From: Prevotellaceae bacterium
GTDB lineage: Bacteria; Bacteroidota; Bacteroidia; Bacteroidales; Paludibacteraceae
NCBI GenBank assembly: GCA_020636675.1
Contig: JACJXK010000001.1
Span: 1-64,000, forward strand
Length of the DNA: 64,000 bases
Reading direction: 5' to 3'
Part shown: in pieces, positions 53,664-62,318 of the stretch
Layout of the letters: each line of letters starts with the position of its first letter
Numbering within the stretch: the stretch's first letter is position 1
Made by a program: the position numbers and the translations under genes
Notes under the pieces: model-generated
The model's input: only the letters and a program-made list of their open reading frames with translations
The model's database searches: none
What the model was told of the DNA's origin: nothing

Positions 53664-54479
53664 TTATCTAACCTTGTACATATCAGCCTGTTCTTCTTCC
53701 TTATAGGCACCAAGACGCATCAACATCTCGTCAAAATCAACTTGGTGGGCATCAAATTCAGGACCATCCACACAAACGAACTTCGTCTTGCCTCCCACCG
53801 TGATACGACATGCGCCGCACATTCCGGTACCGTCTACCATAATGGTGTTCAGGGATGCGACTGTCGGAATTTCATATTTCTTAGTCAGTAAAGAGACAAA
53901 CTTCATCATGATGGCAGGGCCTATCGTAACGCAAAGATCCACCTTCTCCCTATTGATGACCTCCTCTATACCGTTTGTCACCAGGCCCTTCTTCCCTGAA
54001 GAGCCGTCGTCTGTCATAACAATCACCTCATCAGAGAATTTGCGCATCTGATCTTCCAGAATAACCAGATCCTTATTTCTGGCAGCAAGAACAGTTATGA
54101 CCCTATTGCCAGCCTTTTTGAGAGCCTCAACTATCGGCAACAAAGGAGCTACGCCCACACCACCACCGGCACAAACCACAGTGCCGAAGTTTTCAATATG
54201 GGTTGCCTTCCCTAATGGACCAACCAAATCGGTAATCTCGTCCCCGACATTCAAGCTACATAACTTGGTGGAAGACACGCCTATTTTCTGAATCACAAGC
54301 GTAATGGTTCCCTTCTCGGCATCAGCAGCTGCTATGGTCAACGGGATTCGCTCCCCTTTCTCTCCTACCCTCACTATGACGAAATGTCCAGCCTTGCGGG
54401 ACTTCGCTATCAAAGGAGCCTCCACTTCCAGCTTAACTACATTCTCCGAGAATTTTTCCTTACTGACAATTTTGTTCAT
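53664..54479 (-). CDS. FAD/NAD(H)-binding subunit of ferredoxin:NADP oxidoreductase (NfnA-like)
   Basis: A 271-residue protein of the dihydroorotate dehydrogenase electron-transfer/SudB/NfnA family. The start at ATG 54479 gives MNKIVSKEKFSENVVKLEVE. FAD-binding GHFVIVRVGEKGERIPLTIA, the NAD site VVCAGGGVGVAPLLPIVEAL, and the [2Fe-2S] ligands in DGTGMCGACRITVGGKTKFV with a later Cys are visible. With the adjacent GltD-like subunit it forms the two-gene unit of NADH-dependent reduced ferredoxin:NADP oxidoreductase. Confidence 0.9.
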   Translation of the reverse strand: MNKIVSKEKFSENVVKLEVEAPLIAKSRKAGHFVIVRVGEKGERIPLTIAAADAEKGTITLVIQKIGVSSTKLCSLNVGDEITDLVGPLGKATHIENFGTVVCAGGGVGVAPLLPIVEALKKAGNRVITVLAARNKDLVILEDQMRKFSDEVIVMTDDGSSGKKGLVTNGIEEVINREKVDLCVTIGPAIMMKFVSLLTKKYEIPTVASLNTIMVDGTGMCGACRITVGGKTKFVCVDGPEFDAHQVDFDEMLMRLGAYKEEEQADMYKVR

Positions 54480-54591
54480 TCGAATATGTTTTATCTGTTT
54501 TTTCCAAAAAAGACAAAAAAACTCCATTTCCTCATCAAATGGATTTTTTAATTTTACAAAATTAGAAAAATAACTTCAGATACAAAAGATT

Positions 54592-55287
54592 CTAATAATT
54601 CTTAACCTCAAAGGTTAATCTATCGGTCTTATATTTTCTATTGCCAATAGCAATTTCAAAAGGAAGGATTTCATGTTCCTGCACTTTATCCGTCTCCAGA
54701 TAATAGACATAAAAATACGAAGTAACGCCATCAACAGTTTCTGTTCCTGATGTTTGCTTAACAATAGAAAGATTCCAAAGATCAGGATATGGTGTCTGAC
54801 TTGGCTTCGCATTCATCTTCAGAACAAGGCGGAAGGTCATGCCCGTGGTTGGGATCCGAGGTTCTAGCTCCATTGTATATTTAAAATGGAAAGCACTATC
54901 CAATCCCACTGATACTATTTTCTTCGAAGAACAGGTTATCTCTTTTCCGTCAACGAATATAGATGTTGGAGGCAAAACGAAAGTTCCTGCCGAATCCAAT
55001 TTGAGATCGTAGCACAAGGCATAAACCGTACCATTGTAGTCGCCTTCCATCTTGAGCTCCCTGACACGGCCCTCCCTCACCATTTCAAAAAGAGAGAGGT
55101 CTGGCGATTGAAACCGATCAGGCTTCACTTCCGAACAGTATCGCACACGAAACGTCTCACCCACACGCACCGTATCGACATCCGTCAAAATATAAAAATC
55201 AGATTCAAACTCTTGACCAAGACAGACCATTCCCATTAGGAAAAAATAAAATTCCAAAAAACATTTCACATACCGCATATTCAACAA
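54592..55287 (-). CDS. Secreted single BatD-like domain protein
   Basis: A 231-residue exported protein with signal peptide ending near MVCLGQ. The rest resembles the repeating beta-domain of BatD/oxygen-tolerance proteins: VDTVRVGETFRVRYCSEV, FQSPDLSLFEMVREG, YDLKLDSAGTFVLPPTSIFVDGKEI, a pattern of hydrophobic strands and the xxPPxSxxVDGK segment. BatD proper is longer, with a C-terminal membrane anchor, and sits in a bat operon with von Willebrand-domain proteins; neither applies here. Function unknown. Confidence 0.6.
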   Translation of the reverse strand: MLNMRYVKCFLEFYFFLMGMVCLGQEFESDFYILTDVDTVRVGETFRVRYCSEVKPDRFQSPDLSLFEMVREGRVRELKMEGDYNGTVYALCYDLKLDSAGTFVLPPTSIFVDGKEITCSSKKIVSVGLDSAFHFKYTMELEPRIPTTGMTFRLVLKMNAKPSQTPYPDLWNLSIVKQTSGTETVDGVTSYFYVYYLETDKVQEHEILPFEIAIGNRKYKTDRLTFEVKNY

Positions 55288-55433
55288 TAATTAGGTTTTT
55301 ATAGTTTGCAAATGTAATTATTTTCTTATGTCTTAACAAAACCACAAACAAATATATATCTATCAATTGTACCTAAATTCTACAAAAACTTATAAATTTG
55401 TCCCCACATAACTAACGACAAAATTATTTAATC

Positions 55434-56285
55434 ATGACAAACAGATTCTTATTCTCAGTATGGATGGCCATTATCGCTTTGTGTGCCGTCTCTTTTTCTG
55501 CATGTAGCAGCGACGACGACAATGACGAGAAAGAGCCGGAAACCATAGCTCCCACAATCTCTTTTTCGGTAAACAATAACAAGTACAACAATAACGACAC
55601 CGTTTTTGCGCTTGACAAGGCTTCCGTATCGGCAACTAACACAGGGAAAGAAGAGGTAGCACTATACTTCTCCGTCACAAAAGGAACCAATGACATTAAA
55701 AGTGTAAGCATAAAATACAGCAACAACTTCGTCAACGGACTATATGTGACAGACACTTGCGGACAATCTTGGAACGGCATAGAGAAAGGTGCGAAATCAA
55801 CGAACGGTTCTTTTGTCTTCAAAGGCGTATATGCAAAATACACAATATGCGTCGTCGATTCGAAAGATTCAACAACAAACGCTTCCTTTATCTTGTCAGG
55901 CACAGACTATAAGTATTCTTCCACTGCAAGAGGATTGTCCAACAAACAGACCATTAAAATAGACTCAAAAGGCACAACTTGCGCAAAGACACAATTAGGA
56001 TTGAGCTATACTGCGGAGACGGAGACGGCAAAAGGCAAATTCTCCACAACGGGAAAAATGCTGAAAATAACCGAATCTCAATATAATGAATACCAAGGCA
56101 CTACAGCCCAGGCATTCATGGGAGATGCCGAAAGTGAAACATACAAAGAGGAAAACAAAACCATCAACGGGACAGCTCCTTTCTACTATTTGTACGAATA
56201 CAAAGTAGGAAATTACATCCAGCATTACCTACTAAAGGTTGTCTCTTTGGAAGGAGACATCGCAACAATAGAAGTGCAATATTAA
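55434..56285 (+). CDS. Lipoprotein of unknown function
   Basis: A 283-residue lipoprotein: signal peptide with lipobox VSFSAC, then the acidic SSDDDNDEKEPE linker common in surface-exposed Bacteroidetes lipoproteins (the acidic residues after Cys act as an export signal). The mature part is rich in Lys, Asn, Ser and Thr, likely all beta, with two Cys pairs' worth of scattered Cys. No family recognised. It is monocistronic, with a terminator after it. Confidence 0.75.
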   Translation: MTNRFLFSVWMAIIALCAVSFSACSSDDDNDEKEPETIAPTISFSVNNNKYNNNDTVFALDKASVSATNTGKEEVALYFSVTKGTNDIKSVSIKYSNNFVNGLYVTDTCGQSWNGIEKGAKSTNGSFVFKGVYAKYTICVVDSKDSTTNASFILSGTDYKYSSTARGLSNKQTIKIDSKGTTCAKTQLGLSYTAETETAKGKFSTTGKMLKITESQYNEYQGTTAQAFMGDAESETYKEENKTINGTAPFYYLYEYKVGNYIQHYLLKVVSLEGDIATIEVQY

Positions 56286-56307
56286 GACGAGACTCCATAT
56301 CGGACAA

Positions 56308-56338
56308 AGGGGAAGGTTCATAGCCTTCCCTTTCTTTT
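56308..56338 (+). terminator. Terminator of the 55.4-kb lipoprotein gene
   Basis: GGGAAGG, 7-base loop, CCTTCCC, then TTTCTTTT, about 25 bases after the stop. Confidence 0.8.
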
Positions 56339-56463
56339 CCTTATCCGAGAAATGGAAGAATTGCAACAATTAACCTTCTATCATAAAAAACGTTTGCCTA
56401 TTTAAGAAAAAAAGTCGACTTTTGCATGATTTTTCTGTATTAAAAAAACTCACTCAATTCTAT

Positions 56464-57594
56464 ATGAAATTCGAGCTTCAGTACACAGATGCCAAAAGCA
56501 ATGCCAGAGCCGGCAAAATAACGACTGACCACGGAGAAATTCTCACTCCGATATTCATGCCAGTAGGAACCCTCGGATCCGTAAAAGGAGTACACATACA
56601 CGAATTGGATGACGACATCAAGGCTCAAATAATATTAGGAAACACATACCACCTCTACCTCCGTCCGGGACTCGACATCTTGGAAAAGGCAGGAGGCCTC
56701 CATAAATTCAACGGATGGAACAAACCGATACTCACAGATAGCGGAGGCTTTCAGGTATTTTCCCTCTCCGACAACCGGAAACTGACGGAGGAAGGCGCCA
56801 TCTTCCGCTCTCACATCGACGGATCCAAGCACATCTTCACCCCTGAAAATGTAGTTGACACGCAACGTATCATCGGAGCAGACATCATCATGGCTCTCGA
56901 CGAATGCACACCGGGGACCGCAGAATACCAATATGCGAAGAAATCATTGGCATTAACGCACAGATGGTTAGATAGAGGTTTGAAACACTTTGACGAGACA
57001 GAACCAAAATATGGCTACAGCCAGACATTCTTCCCTATCGTACAAGGCTGCACATTCAAGGATTTAAGACAACAATCAGCCGAATTTGTGGCATCCAAAG
57101 GAAGAGACGGCAACGCCATCGGCGGACTGGCAGTAGGCGAGCCGGCAGAGGTCATGTACGAGATGATAGAGGTGGTCAACGAGATTCTGCCCAAAGACAA
57201 GCCCCGCTACCTCATGGGTGTAGGAACTCCCATCAACCTATTGGAAGGCATAGAAAGAGGTGTCGACATGTTTGACTGCGTAATGCCTACCCGAAACGGG
57301 AGAAACGGGATGCTCTTCACGCGTAACGGCATCATGAACATGAGAAATAAGAAATGGGCCGACGACTTTTCGCCCATCGACCCCGACGGCACATCTTATG
57401 TTGACCATTTTTACAGTAGGGCATATCTGAGACATCTTTTCATCTCACAAGAGCTTTTGGCTCTACAAATAGCATCCATCCACAATCTTGCGTTTTATCT
57501 TTGGCTGGTTGGAGAGGCAAGGAATCACATCATTGCGGGCGACTTCGCCTCCTGGAAATTGTCCATGGTAAAGGTTTTGGGCAACCGTCTCTGA
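56464..57594 (+). CDS. tgt: tRNA-guanine transglycosylase
   Basis: Exchanges guanine for preQ1 at position 34 of tRNAs with GUN anticodons. The start at ATG 56464 gives 376 residues beginning MKFELQYTDAKSNARAGKI. Visible motifs: TPIFMPVGTLGSVKG, NTYHLYLRPG, ILTDSGGFQVFSL with the first catalytic Asp, GGLAVGEP, and the nucleophile Asp in VDMFDCVMPTRNGRNG. The canonical CxCxxC zinc motif is absent: that place reads DPDGTSYVDHFYS, although SIHNL keeps the His. Followed after 45 bases by lptG. Confidence 0.95.
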   Translation: MKFELQYTDAKSNARAGKITTDHGEILTPIFMPVGTLGSVKGVHIHELDDDIKAQIILGNTYHLYLRPGLDILEKAGGLHKFNGWNKPILTDSGGFQVFSLSDNRKLTEEGAIFRSHIDGSKHIFTPENVVDTQRIIGADIIMALDECTPGTAEYQYAKKSLALTHRWLDRGLKHFDETEPKYGYSQTFFPIVQGCTFKDLRQQSAEFVASKGRDGNAIGGLAVGEPAEVMYEMIEVVNEILPKDKPRYLMGVGTPINLLEGIERGVDMFDCVMPTRNGRNGMLFTRNGIMNMRNKKWADDFSPIDPDGTSYVDHFYSRAYLRHLFISQELLALQIASIHNLAFYLWLVGEARNHIIAGDFASWKLSMVKVLGNRL

Positions 57595-57639
57595 TTGTTC
57601 TACACAGAAAAAAAACATAATTGATAATCAAATAGTGAC

Positions 57640-58716
57640 ATGTTAAAAAAGATAGACATTTACATCATAAGGAAGTTTCTGGGAACATTTTTCCTAGCCA
57701 TCGGCCTGATCATCATCATCGCCGTGGTATTTGACGTTTCCGAAAAGTTGGACGATTTCATCAACGAACCGGTCACGCTGAAAGAGATCATCTTCGATTA
57801 TTACCTGAACTTCATCCCCTACTTCGTCAATCTATTCAGTCCGCTGTTCACCTTTATCGCCGTCATCCTGTTCACCTCCAAGATGGCCGAGCAATCCGAG
57901 ATTATCGCCATTCTCTCTACCGGCACCAGCTTCAACAGACTAGTAAGGCCCTACATGATTTCGGCCGGCATCATCGCACTGCTTACATTCGCACTAAGCA
58001 GCTACGTCATTCCTCCCGCCAATGCGGAGAGGCTCGAATTTCAGGACAAATACATCAAGAAAAGGAAGACGGACAATGCCTCAAAAATTCAGATGAGAGT
58101 AAGCAATGACGAAATTCTTTACATCGACTACTATGAGAAAAATAAAAAATGCGGATATAGATGTACGCTTGAGAAATTCAACGGAAAATCTCTAATATCC
58201 AAACTTACGGCAGACTCCCTTGTCTGGGATACCGCATACAACTGGAGCGCAAGGAAATATATGTTGAGAGAGTTTGACGGCATGTACGAAAAACTCACCA
58301 CCGGAGACAAATTAGACAAAACCATACAGGTAGAACCGGAAGACTTCTTCGTATATAAAGGGATGCAGGAAGAGATGAGCAACCACCAGCTACGACACTA
58401 CATCACAAAACAGAAAGACCGTGGAGTAGGAAACATCAAAGAGTTTGAGATAGAATACGAAAAGAGATTCTCGTTTCCTTTTGCTGCCTTCATCCTGACT
58501 CTCATCGGAGTATCCCTTTCTTCAAAAAAGATACGAGGAGGCATGGGACTCAACATGGCGTTCGGTCTATTGCTTAGTTTCTCCTATATTCTATTTTTTA
58601 CGGTATCGTCCACTTTCGCCATAAACGGAACACTATCTCCATTTTGGGCAGTTTGGTCACCCAACATCGTATTCGCAGTCATCGCCTTCTTTCTATATAG
58701 GAAGGCTCCGAAATAA
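57640..58716 (+). CDS. lptG: LptF/LptG-family permease
   Basis: Membrane subunit of the lipopolysaccharide export ABC transporter (YjgP/YjgQ family), 358 residues. The N-terminal IDIYIIRKFLGTFFLAIGLIII and two following segments, then a periplasmic beta-jellyroll-like region (residues about 130-260), then three terminal segments (FAAFILTLIGVSLSSKKIRGG, GLLLSFSYILFF, PNIVFAVIAFFLY) match the family. LptG rather than LptF is chosen only by analogy with other Bacteroidales tgt-lptG pairs. Confidence 0.87.
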   Translation: MLKKIDIYIIRKFLGTFFLAIGLIIIIAVVFDVSEKLDDFINEPVTLKEIIFDYYLNFIPYFVNLFSPLFTFIAVILFTSKMAEQSEIIAILSTGTSFNRLVRPYMISAGIIALLTFALSSYVIPPANAERLEFQDKYIKKRKTDNASKIQMRVSNDEILYIDYYEKNKKCGYRCTLEKFNGKSLISKLTADSLVWDTAYNWSARKYMLREFDGMYEKLTTGDKLDKTIQVEPEDFFVYKGMQEEMSNHQLRHYITKQKDRGVGNIKEFEIEYEKRFSFPFAAFILTLIGVSLSSKKIRGGMGLNMAFGLLLSFSYILFFTVSSTFAINGTLSPFWAVWSPNIVFAVIAFFLYRKAPK

Positions 58717-58746
58717 AAGGAAGAGACATTTTCTTCTTAAAGAAAG

Positions 58747-58789
58747 CGTTGGCATTGAATCTCTGACAACTCAATGCTAACGTTTTTTT
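58747..58789 (+). terminator. Terminator of tgt-lptG
   Basis: CGTTGGCATTGA (58747-58758) pairs with TCAATGCTAACG (58771-58782) with one G-T-type mismatch, followed by seven T residues. The rest of the 309-base gap to the carboxylase gene shows a weak -7-like TAAATTTG at 58953-58960. Confidence 0.85.
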
Positions 58790-59025
58790 CATTGGAGAAC
58801 ATCAAACCTAAAGAAAATAGATTTCATACACAGCTGCCGCCTACACCGTTCATACAGAATGTTTATGTTTCATCCGTACACATCTCCACTGTCTTTTCAA
58901 CGAATAATTTCGCATAAACAAGAAAAGAAGAGACATAATCCACAATATTTATTAAATTTGTAACAACTAACTCAAAGCATTGACCTATTTATACGCTTTG
59001 AAATTCATAACCACAAATATATTGT

Positions 59026-60570
59026 ATGGCATTAGAAAAAGAAATTTCATCCCTAAGAGAAAAGAAGGCAATACTTCAAAAAGGAGGCGGAGAAGCAGCC
59101 ATCGAGAAACAGATTGCCATGGGGAAGCAGCCTGCCCGCGAACGTATCGCTGCCCTATTAGATAAAGATTCGTTTTGTGAATACGATCTATTCGTCAAAC
59201 ATGAAGTACATGATTTCGGCATGGCATCCAAGGAGCTTCCGGGCGACGGCGTCGTCACCGGAACAGGGACAATCAACGGCAAACCCGTCTGCATCTATGC
59301 GCAAGATTTCACCGTAATGGGTGGGTCTCTCGGACTGATGCATGCACGCAAGATTACCAAGATAATGGACCATGCGTTGAAGATGCAAATGCCGTGCATC
59401 GGCATCAACGATTCCGGAGGTGCCCGCATACAGGAAGGTGTCGGTGCGCTTGCCGGTTACGGTGAGATTTTTTACCGTAACACGATGGCATCCGGCGTCA
59501 TTCCTCAGATTTCCGTCATTCTAGGTCCCTGCGCAGGAGGTGCGGTCTACTCCCCTGCCTTAACAGACTTCGTCTTCGTAGTAGAAAATATATCGAAGAT
59601 GTTCATCACCGGTCCTGCCGTGATCGAGACTGTTCTCGGAGAAAAAATCTCGCAAGAAGACTTGGGCGGAGCCCGTGTGCATGCGGAGATAACCGGCAAT
59701 GCGCACATCTACTCGATGAGCGAAAAAGAGTGTTTCGAACAGATACGCGCCTTACTCTCTTACCTTCCGAGCAACAACACACAAAAGGCGGATGTATCAA
59801 CAGCAACAGAGCCGGTATACAAAGGAAATATGGAGGATTTCATCCCTGAAAATCCGAAACAACCTTACGATGTACGCGAAATTATAAAAGCCATCACGGA
59901 CGGCTCCGAATTTTTCGAGATTCAGGAACTTTTCGCTCGCAACATCGTGATCGGCTTCGGCCGCATCAACGGAGAGTCTGTAGGATTCGTAGCCAACCAA
60001 CCTCTGTATCTGGCCGGTGTGCTTGACTGCGACAGTGCCGACAAGGCAGCCCGTTTCATCCGCTTCTGCGACGCGTTCAACATACCGATCGTGACACTGG
60101 AGGATATGCCCGGCTATCTGCCCGGCGTAGACCAAGAACATGCAGGTGTAATACGCCATGGGGCAAAGGTGCTTTACGCCTACTCCGAGGCTACCGTCCC
60201 TAAAATCACCATAATACTCAGAAAAGCCTACGGAGGTGGCTATATAGCCATGAACTCGCGGCACTTGGGTGCCGACTTCGTCTTTGCTTGGCCGTGTGCC
60301 GAGATAGCCGTAATGGGTCCGGACGGAGCTGCCAACGTCATCTTCAGCAAAGAGATAAAGGCAGCCGAAGATCAAAACGCCATGAGGAAAGAAAAGATAC
60401 AGGAGTACAAAGACAAGTTTGCGAACCCATACGTAGCAGCTGCCCGCGGCTTCATCGACGCGGTAATAGAGCCTTCGCAAACCCGTGCCTTACTAATCCA
60501 CACGTTGGGAATTTCCAAAGACAAAACAGAATTTAGGCCAGCCAAGAAGCACGGGCTTCCTCCATTCTGA
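59026..60570 (+). CDS. Acyl-CoA carboxylase carboxyltransferase / methylmalonyl-CoA decarboxylase alpha subunit
   Basis: A 514-residue carboxyltransferase of the PccB/MmdA family, moving a carboxyl group between an acyl-CoA and biotin. Seen: KQPARERIAALLDKDSF, GDGVVTGTGTING, the first oxyanion GGSLGLMHARK, INDSGGARIQEGVGALAGYG, GPCAGGAVYSPALTDF, and the second half ITLEDMPGYLPGVDQEHAGV-type segment with AYGGGYIAM. In this order propionyl/methylmalonyl-CoA is the likely substrate, in propionate metabolism. It is followed by the biotin carrier gene, but no biotin carboxylase or membrane decarboxylase subunit is adjacent. Confidence 0.9.
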   Translation: MALEKEISSLREKKAILQKGGGEAAIEKQIAMGKQPARERIAALLDKDSFCEYDLFVKHEVHDFGMASKELPGDGVVTGTGTINGKPVCIYAQDFTVMGGSLGLMHARKITKIMDHALKMQMPCIGINDSGGARIQEGVGALAGYGEIFYRNTMASGVIPQISVILGPCAGGAVYSPALTDFVFVVENISKMFITGPAVIETVLGEKISQEDLGGARVHAEITGNAHIYSMSEKECFEQIRALLSYLPSNNTQKADVSTATEPVYKGNMEDFIPENPKQPYDVREIIKAITDGSEFFEIQELFARNIVIGFGRINGESVGFVANQPLYLAGVLDCDSADKAARFIRFCDAFNIPIVTLEDMPGYLPGVDQEHAGVIRHGAKVLYAYSEATVPKITIILRKAYGGGYIAMNSRHLGADFVFAWPCAEIAVMGPDGAANVIFSKEIKAAEDQNAMRKEKIQEYKDKFANPYVAAARGFIDAVIEPSQTRALLIHTLGISKDKTEFRPAKKHGLPPF

Positions 60571-60598
60571 TTTTTCAAACATCAAACACAGAGAAATT

Positions 60599-60925
60599 AT
60601 GTCTGAAGAAAAACAAGAATTTGTAGATTTGACAATCGAAGAAGGGGAAACATACGAAACCCTATTGACCGAAAAATATAAGAACAGGAAAAAATATGAG
60701 CAGACAGATGCGGACCATATCTATTCCATCATTCCGGGTACGGTCACAAAATTCTTCGTCAAAGAGGGTGAGATGGTAAAAGCGGGTTCTCCTATACTCA
60801 TATTGGAGGCCATGAAGATGGAAAACATCATTAAGATGCCTTTCGACGGTAAGATAAAGAAAATTCTAGTATCAGACGGAGTCCGCATACACAAGGGCTC
60901 GCTGATGGTAGAATTGGAGAAGTGA
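60599..60925 (+). CDS. Biotin carrier (BCCP-type) subunit
   Basis: A 108-residue biotin/lipoyl-attachment protein. The biotinylated Lys is at residue 73 in EAMKMEN, preceded by the turn IIPGTVTKFFVKEGEMVKAG and followed by GKIKKILVSDGVRIHKGS. A charged N-terminal part (residues 1-40) replaces the Pro/Ala-rich linker of many carriers. It lies 28 bases after the carboxyltransferase gene and should be its partner, receiving biotin made by the bio cluster in this window. Confidence 0.92.
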   Translation: MSEEKQEFVDLTIEEGETYETLLTEKYKNRKKYEQTDADHIYSIIPGTVTKFFVKEGEMVKAGSPILILEAMKMENIIKMPFDGKIKKILVSDGVRIHKGSLMVELEK

Positions 60926-60981
60926 AAACAAAGGGAGAAGGATGGGCAGACAACTCATCCTTCTCTTTTAAGCAACGTTTC

Positions 60982-62280
60982 ATGAACAAAACGATATTGA
61001 AGTTGGCCATTCCGGCCATTGCCACCAACATTACCGTACCACTTCTGAGCCTGGTGGATATGATGATAGTGGGACATCTTGACAACATTGCCTACATCGG
61101 AGCCATCGCCGTGGGAGGCACCCTATTCAATCTGATATATTGGAACTTCGGATTCCTCAGAATGGGAACCAGCGGACTCACCGCACAAGCCTACGGAGCC
61201 AGAGATCTATCAGAAGCAACAAACCTATTAATGCGGTCATTACTTGTCGCTTTAACCGCCGGTCTGCTTATATGGAGCATAAAAGGGGCCTTGACCGAAA
61301 TAGCATTCTCCATAATGGACACTAGTTACGAAATCAAAGAACATGCACTAACCTACTTCAACATCTGTATACTTGGGGCACCCGCCGTCTTGGGACTATA
61401 TAGCATCAAAGGGTGGTTTATAGGCATGCAGAACTCCCTTTTTCCTATGATTACAGCTATATCCATCAACGTCATCAATATCGTATGCAGTCTGGTTTTG
61501 GTCTTTGTCTTCAACATGGAGATTATCGGCGTGGCACTAGGAACCGTTTTGTCTCAATATTTCGGATTGCTTATCGCAGCAGCTCTTTGGCTCTTCCGAT
61601 ACAAAAAATTGAAGAGATACATCGAAATACAGAGATGTTTGGATTTAAACAAACTGAAACGTTTCTTTTCCATCAACGGAGGTATATTTATCCGTACCCT
61701 ATGCTTGGTGGCTGTCACCTCCTTTTTTACCTTTGCAGGAGCCGAACAAGGAGACATGCTACTGGCCGTCAATACGCTATTAATGCAACTATTCACTCTT
61801 TTCTCCTATTTTATGGACGGATTTGCTTATGCAGGCGAGGCTCTTACCGGCAGATATGTCGGTGCAAAAAACAACCAGATGATAGGAAGAACTGTCAAAT
61901 ATATTTTTTATTGGGGCATCTCATTGTCTGTTACTTTCACCATACTATATGCGTTCTTTGCCGAACAGTTTTTGGGGCTACTAACAAACAAGGAGACAAT
62001 CATCATCACCGCACAAAATTATTCCTGTTGGATTCTTGCCGTCCCGTTAGCCGGATTCTCAGCCTTTTTGTGGGATGGCATCATGGTCGGAGCCACCATG
62101 ATAAAAGGGATGGTATGTGCGATGCTTGCCGCAACATCCCTCTTTTTCATTTTCTATTTCTCCCTGCATAGTACTATCGGCAACAATGCCTTATGGCTTG
62201 CATTCATTGTTTACCTATCGGCAAGGGGACTGGTTCAAACCATCTATTTCAAAAAGAGAATCCACAAAGCCATGAAGTAA
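60982..62280 (+). CDS. MATE-family efflux transporter
   Basis: Multidrug and toxin extrusion type exporter with 12 predicted membrane segments, driven by sodium or protons. The start at ATG 60982 gives 432 residues, MNKTILKLAIPAIATNITVP; a GTG at 60922 overlapping the carrier stop would add 20 unlikely residues. Characteristic segments: LLSLVDMMIVGHLDNIAYIGA, GTSGLTAQAYGARD, GWFIGMQNSLFPM, DGFAYAGEALTGRYVGAKN. Substrate unknown. It is probably co-transcribed with the carboxylase genes. Confidence 0.92.
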   Translation: MNKTILKLAIPAIATNITVPLLSLVDMMIVGHLDNIAYIGAIAVGGTLFNLIYWNFGFLRMGTSGLTAQAYGARDLSEATNLLMRSLLVALTAGLLIWSIKGALTEIAFSIMDTSYEIKEHALTYFNICILGAPAVLGLYSIKGWFIGMQNSLFPMITAISINVINIVCSLVLVFVFNMEIIGVALGTVLSQYFGLLIAAALWLFRYKKLKRYIEIQRCLDLNKLKRFFSINGGIFIRTLCLVAVTSFFTFAGAEQGDMLLAVNTLLMQLFTLFSYFMDGFAYAGEALTGRYVGAKNNQMIGRTVKYIFYWGISLSVTFTILYAFFAEQFLGLLTNKETIIITAQNYSCWILAVPLAGFSAFLWDGIMVGATMIKGMVCAMLAATSLFFIFYFSLHSTIGNNALWLAFIVYLSARGLVQTIYFKKRIHKAMK

Positions 62281-62318
62281 GGATTTTCGGCACAAGAAAA
62301 AAAGATTAGTCCTGTTTT

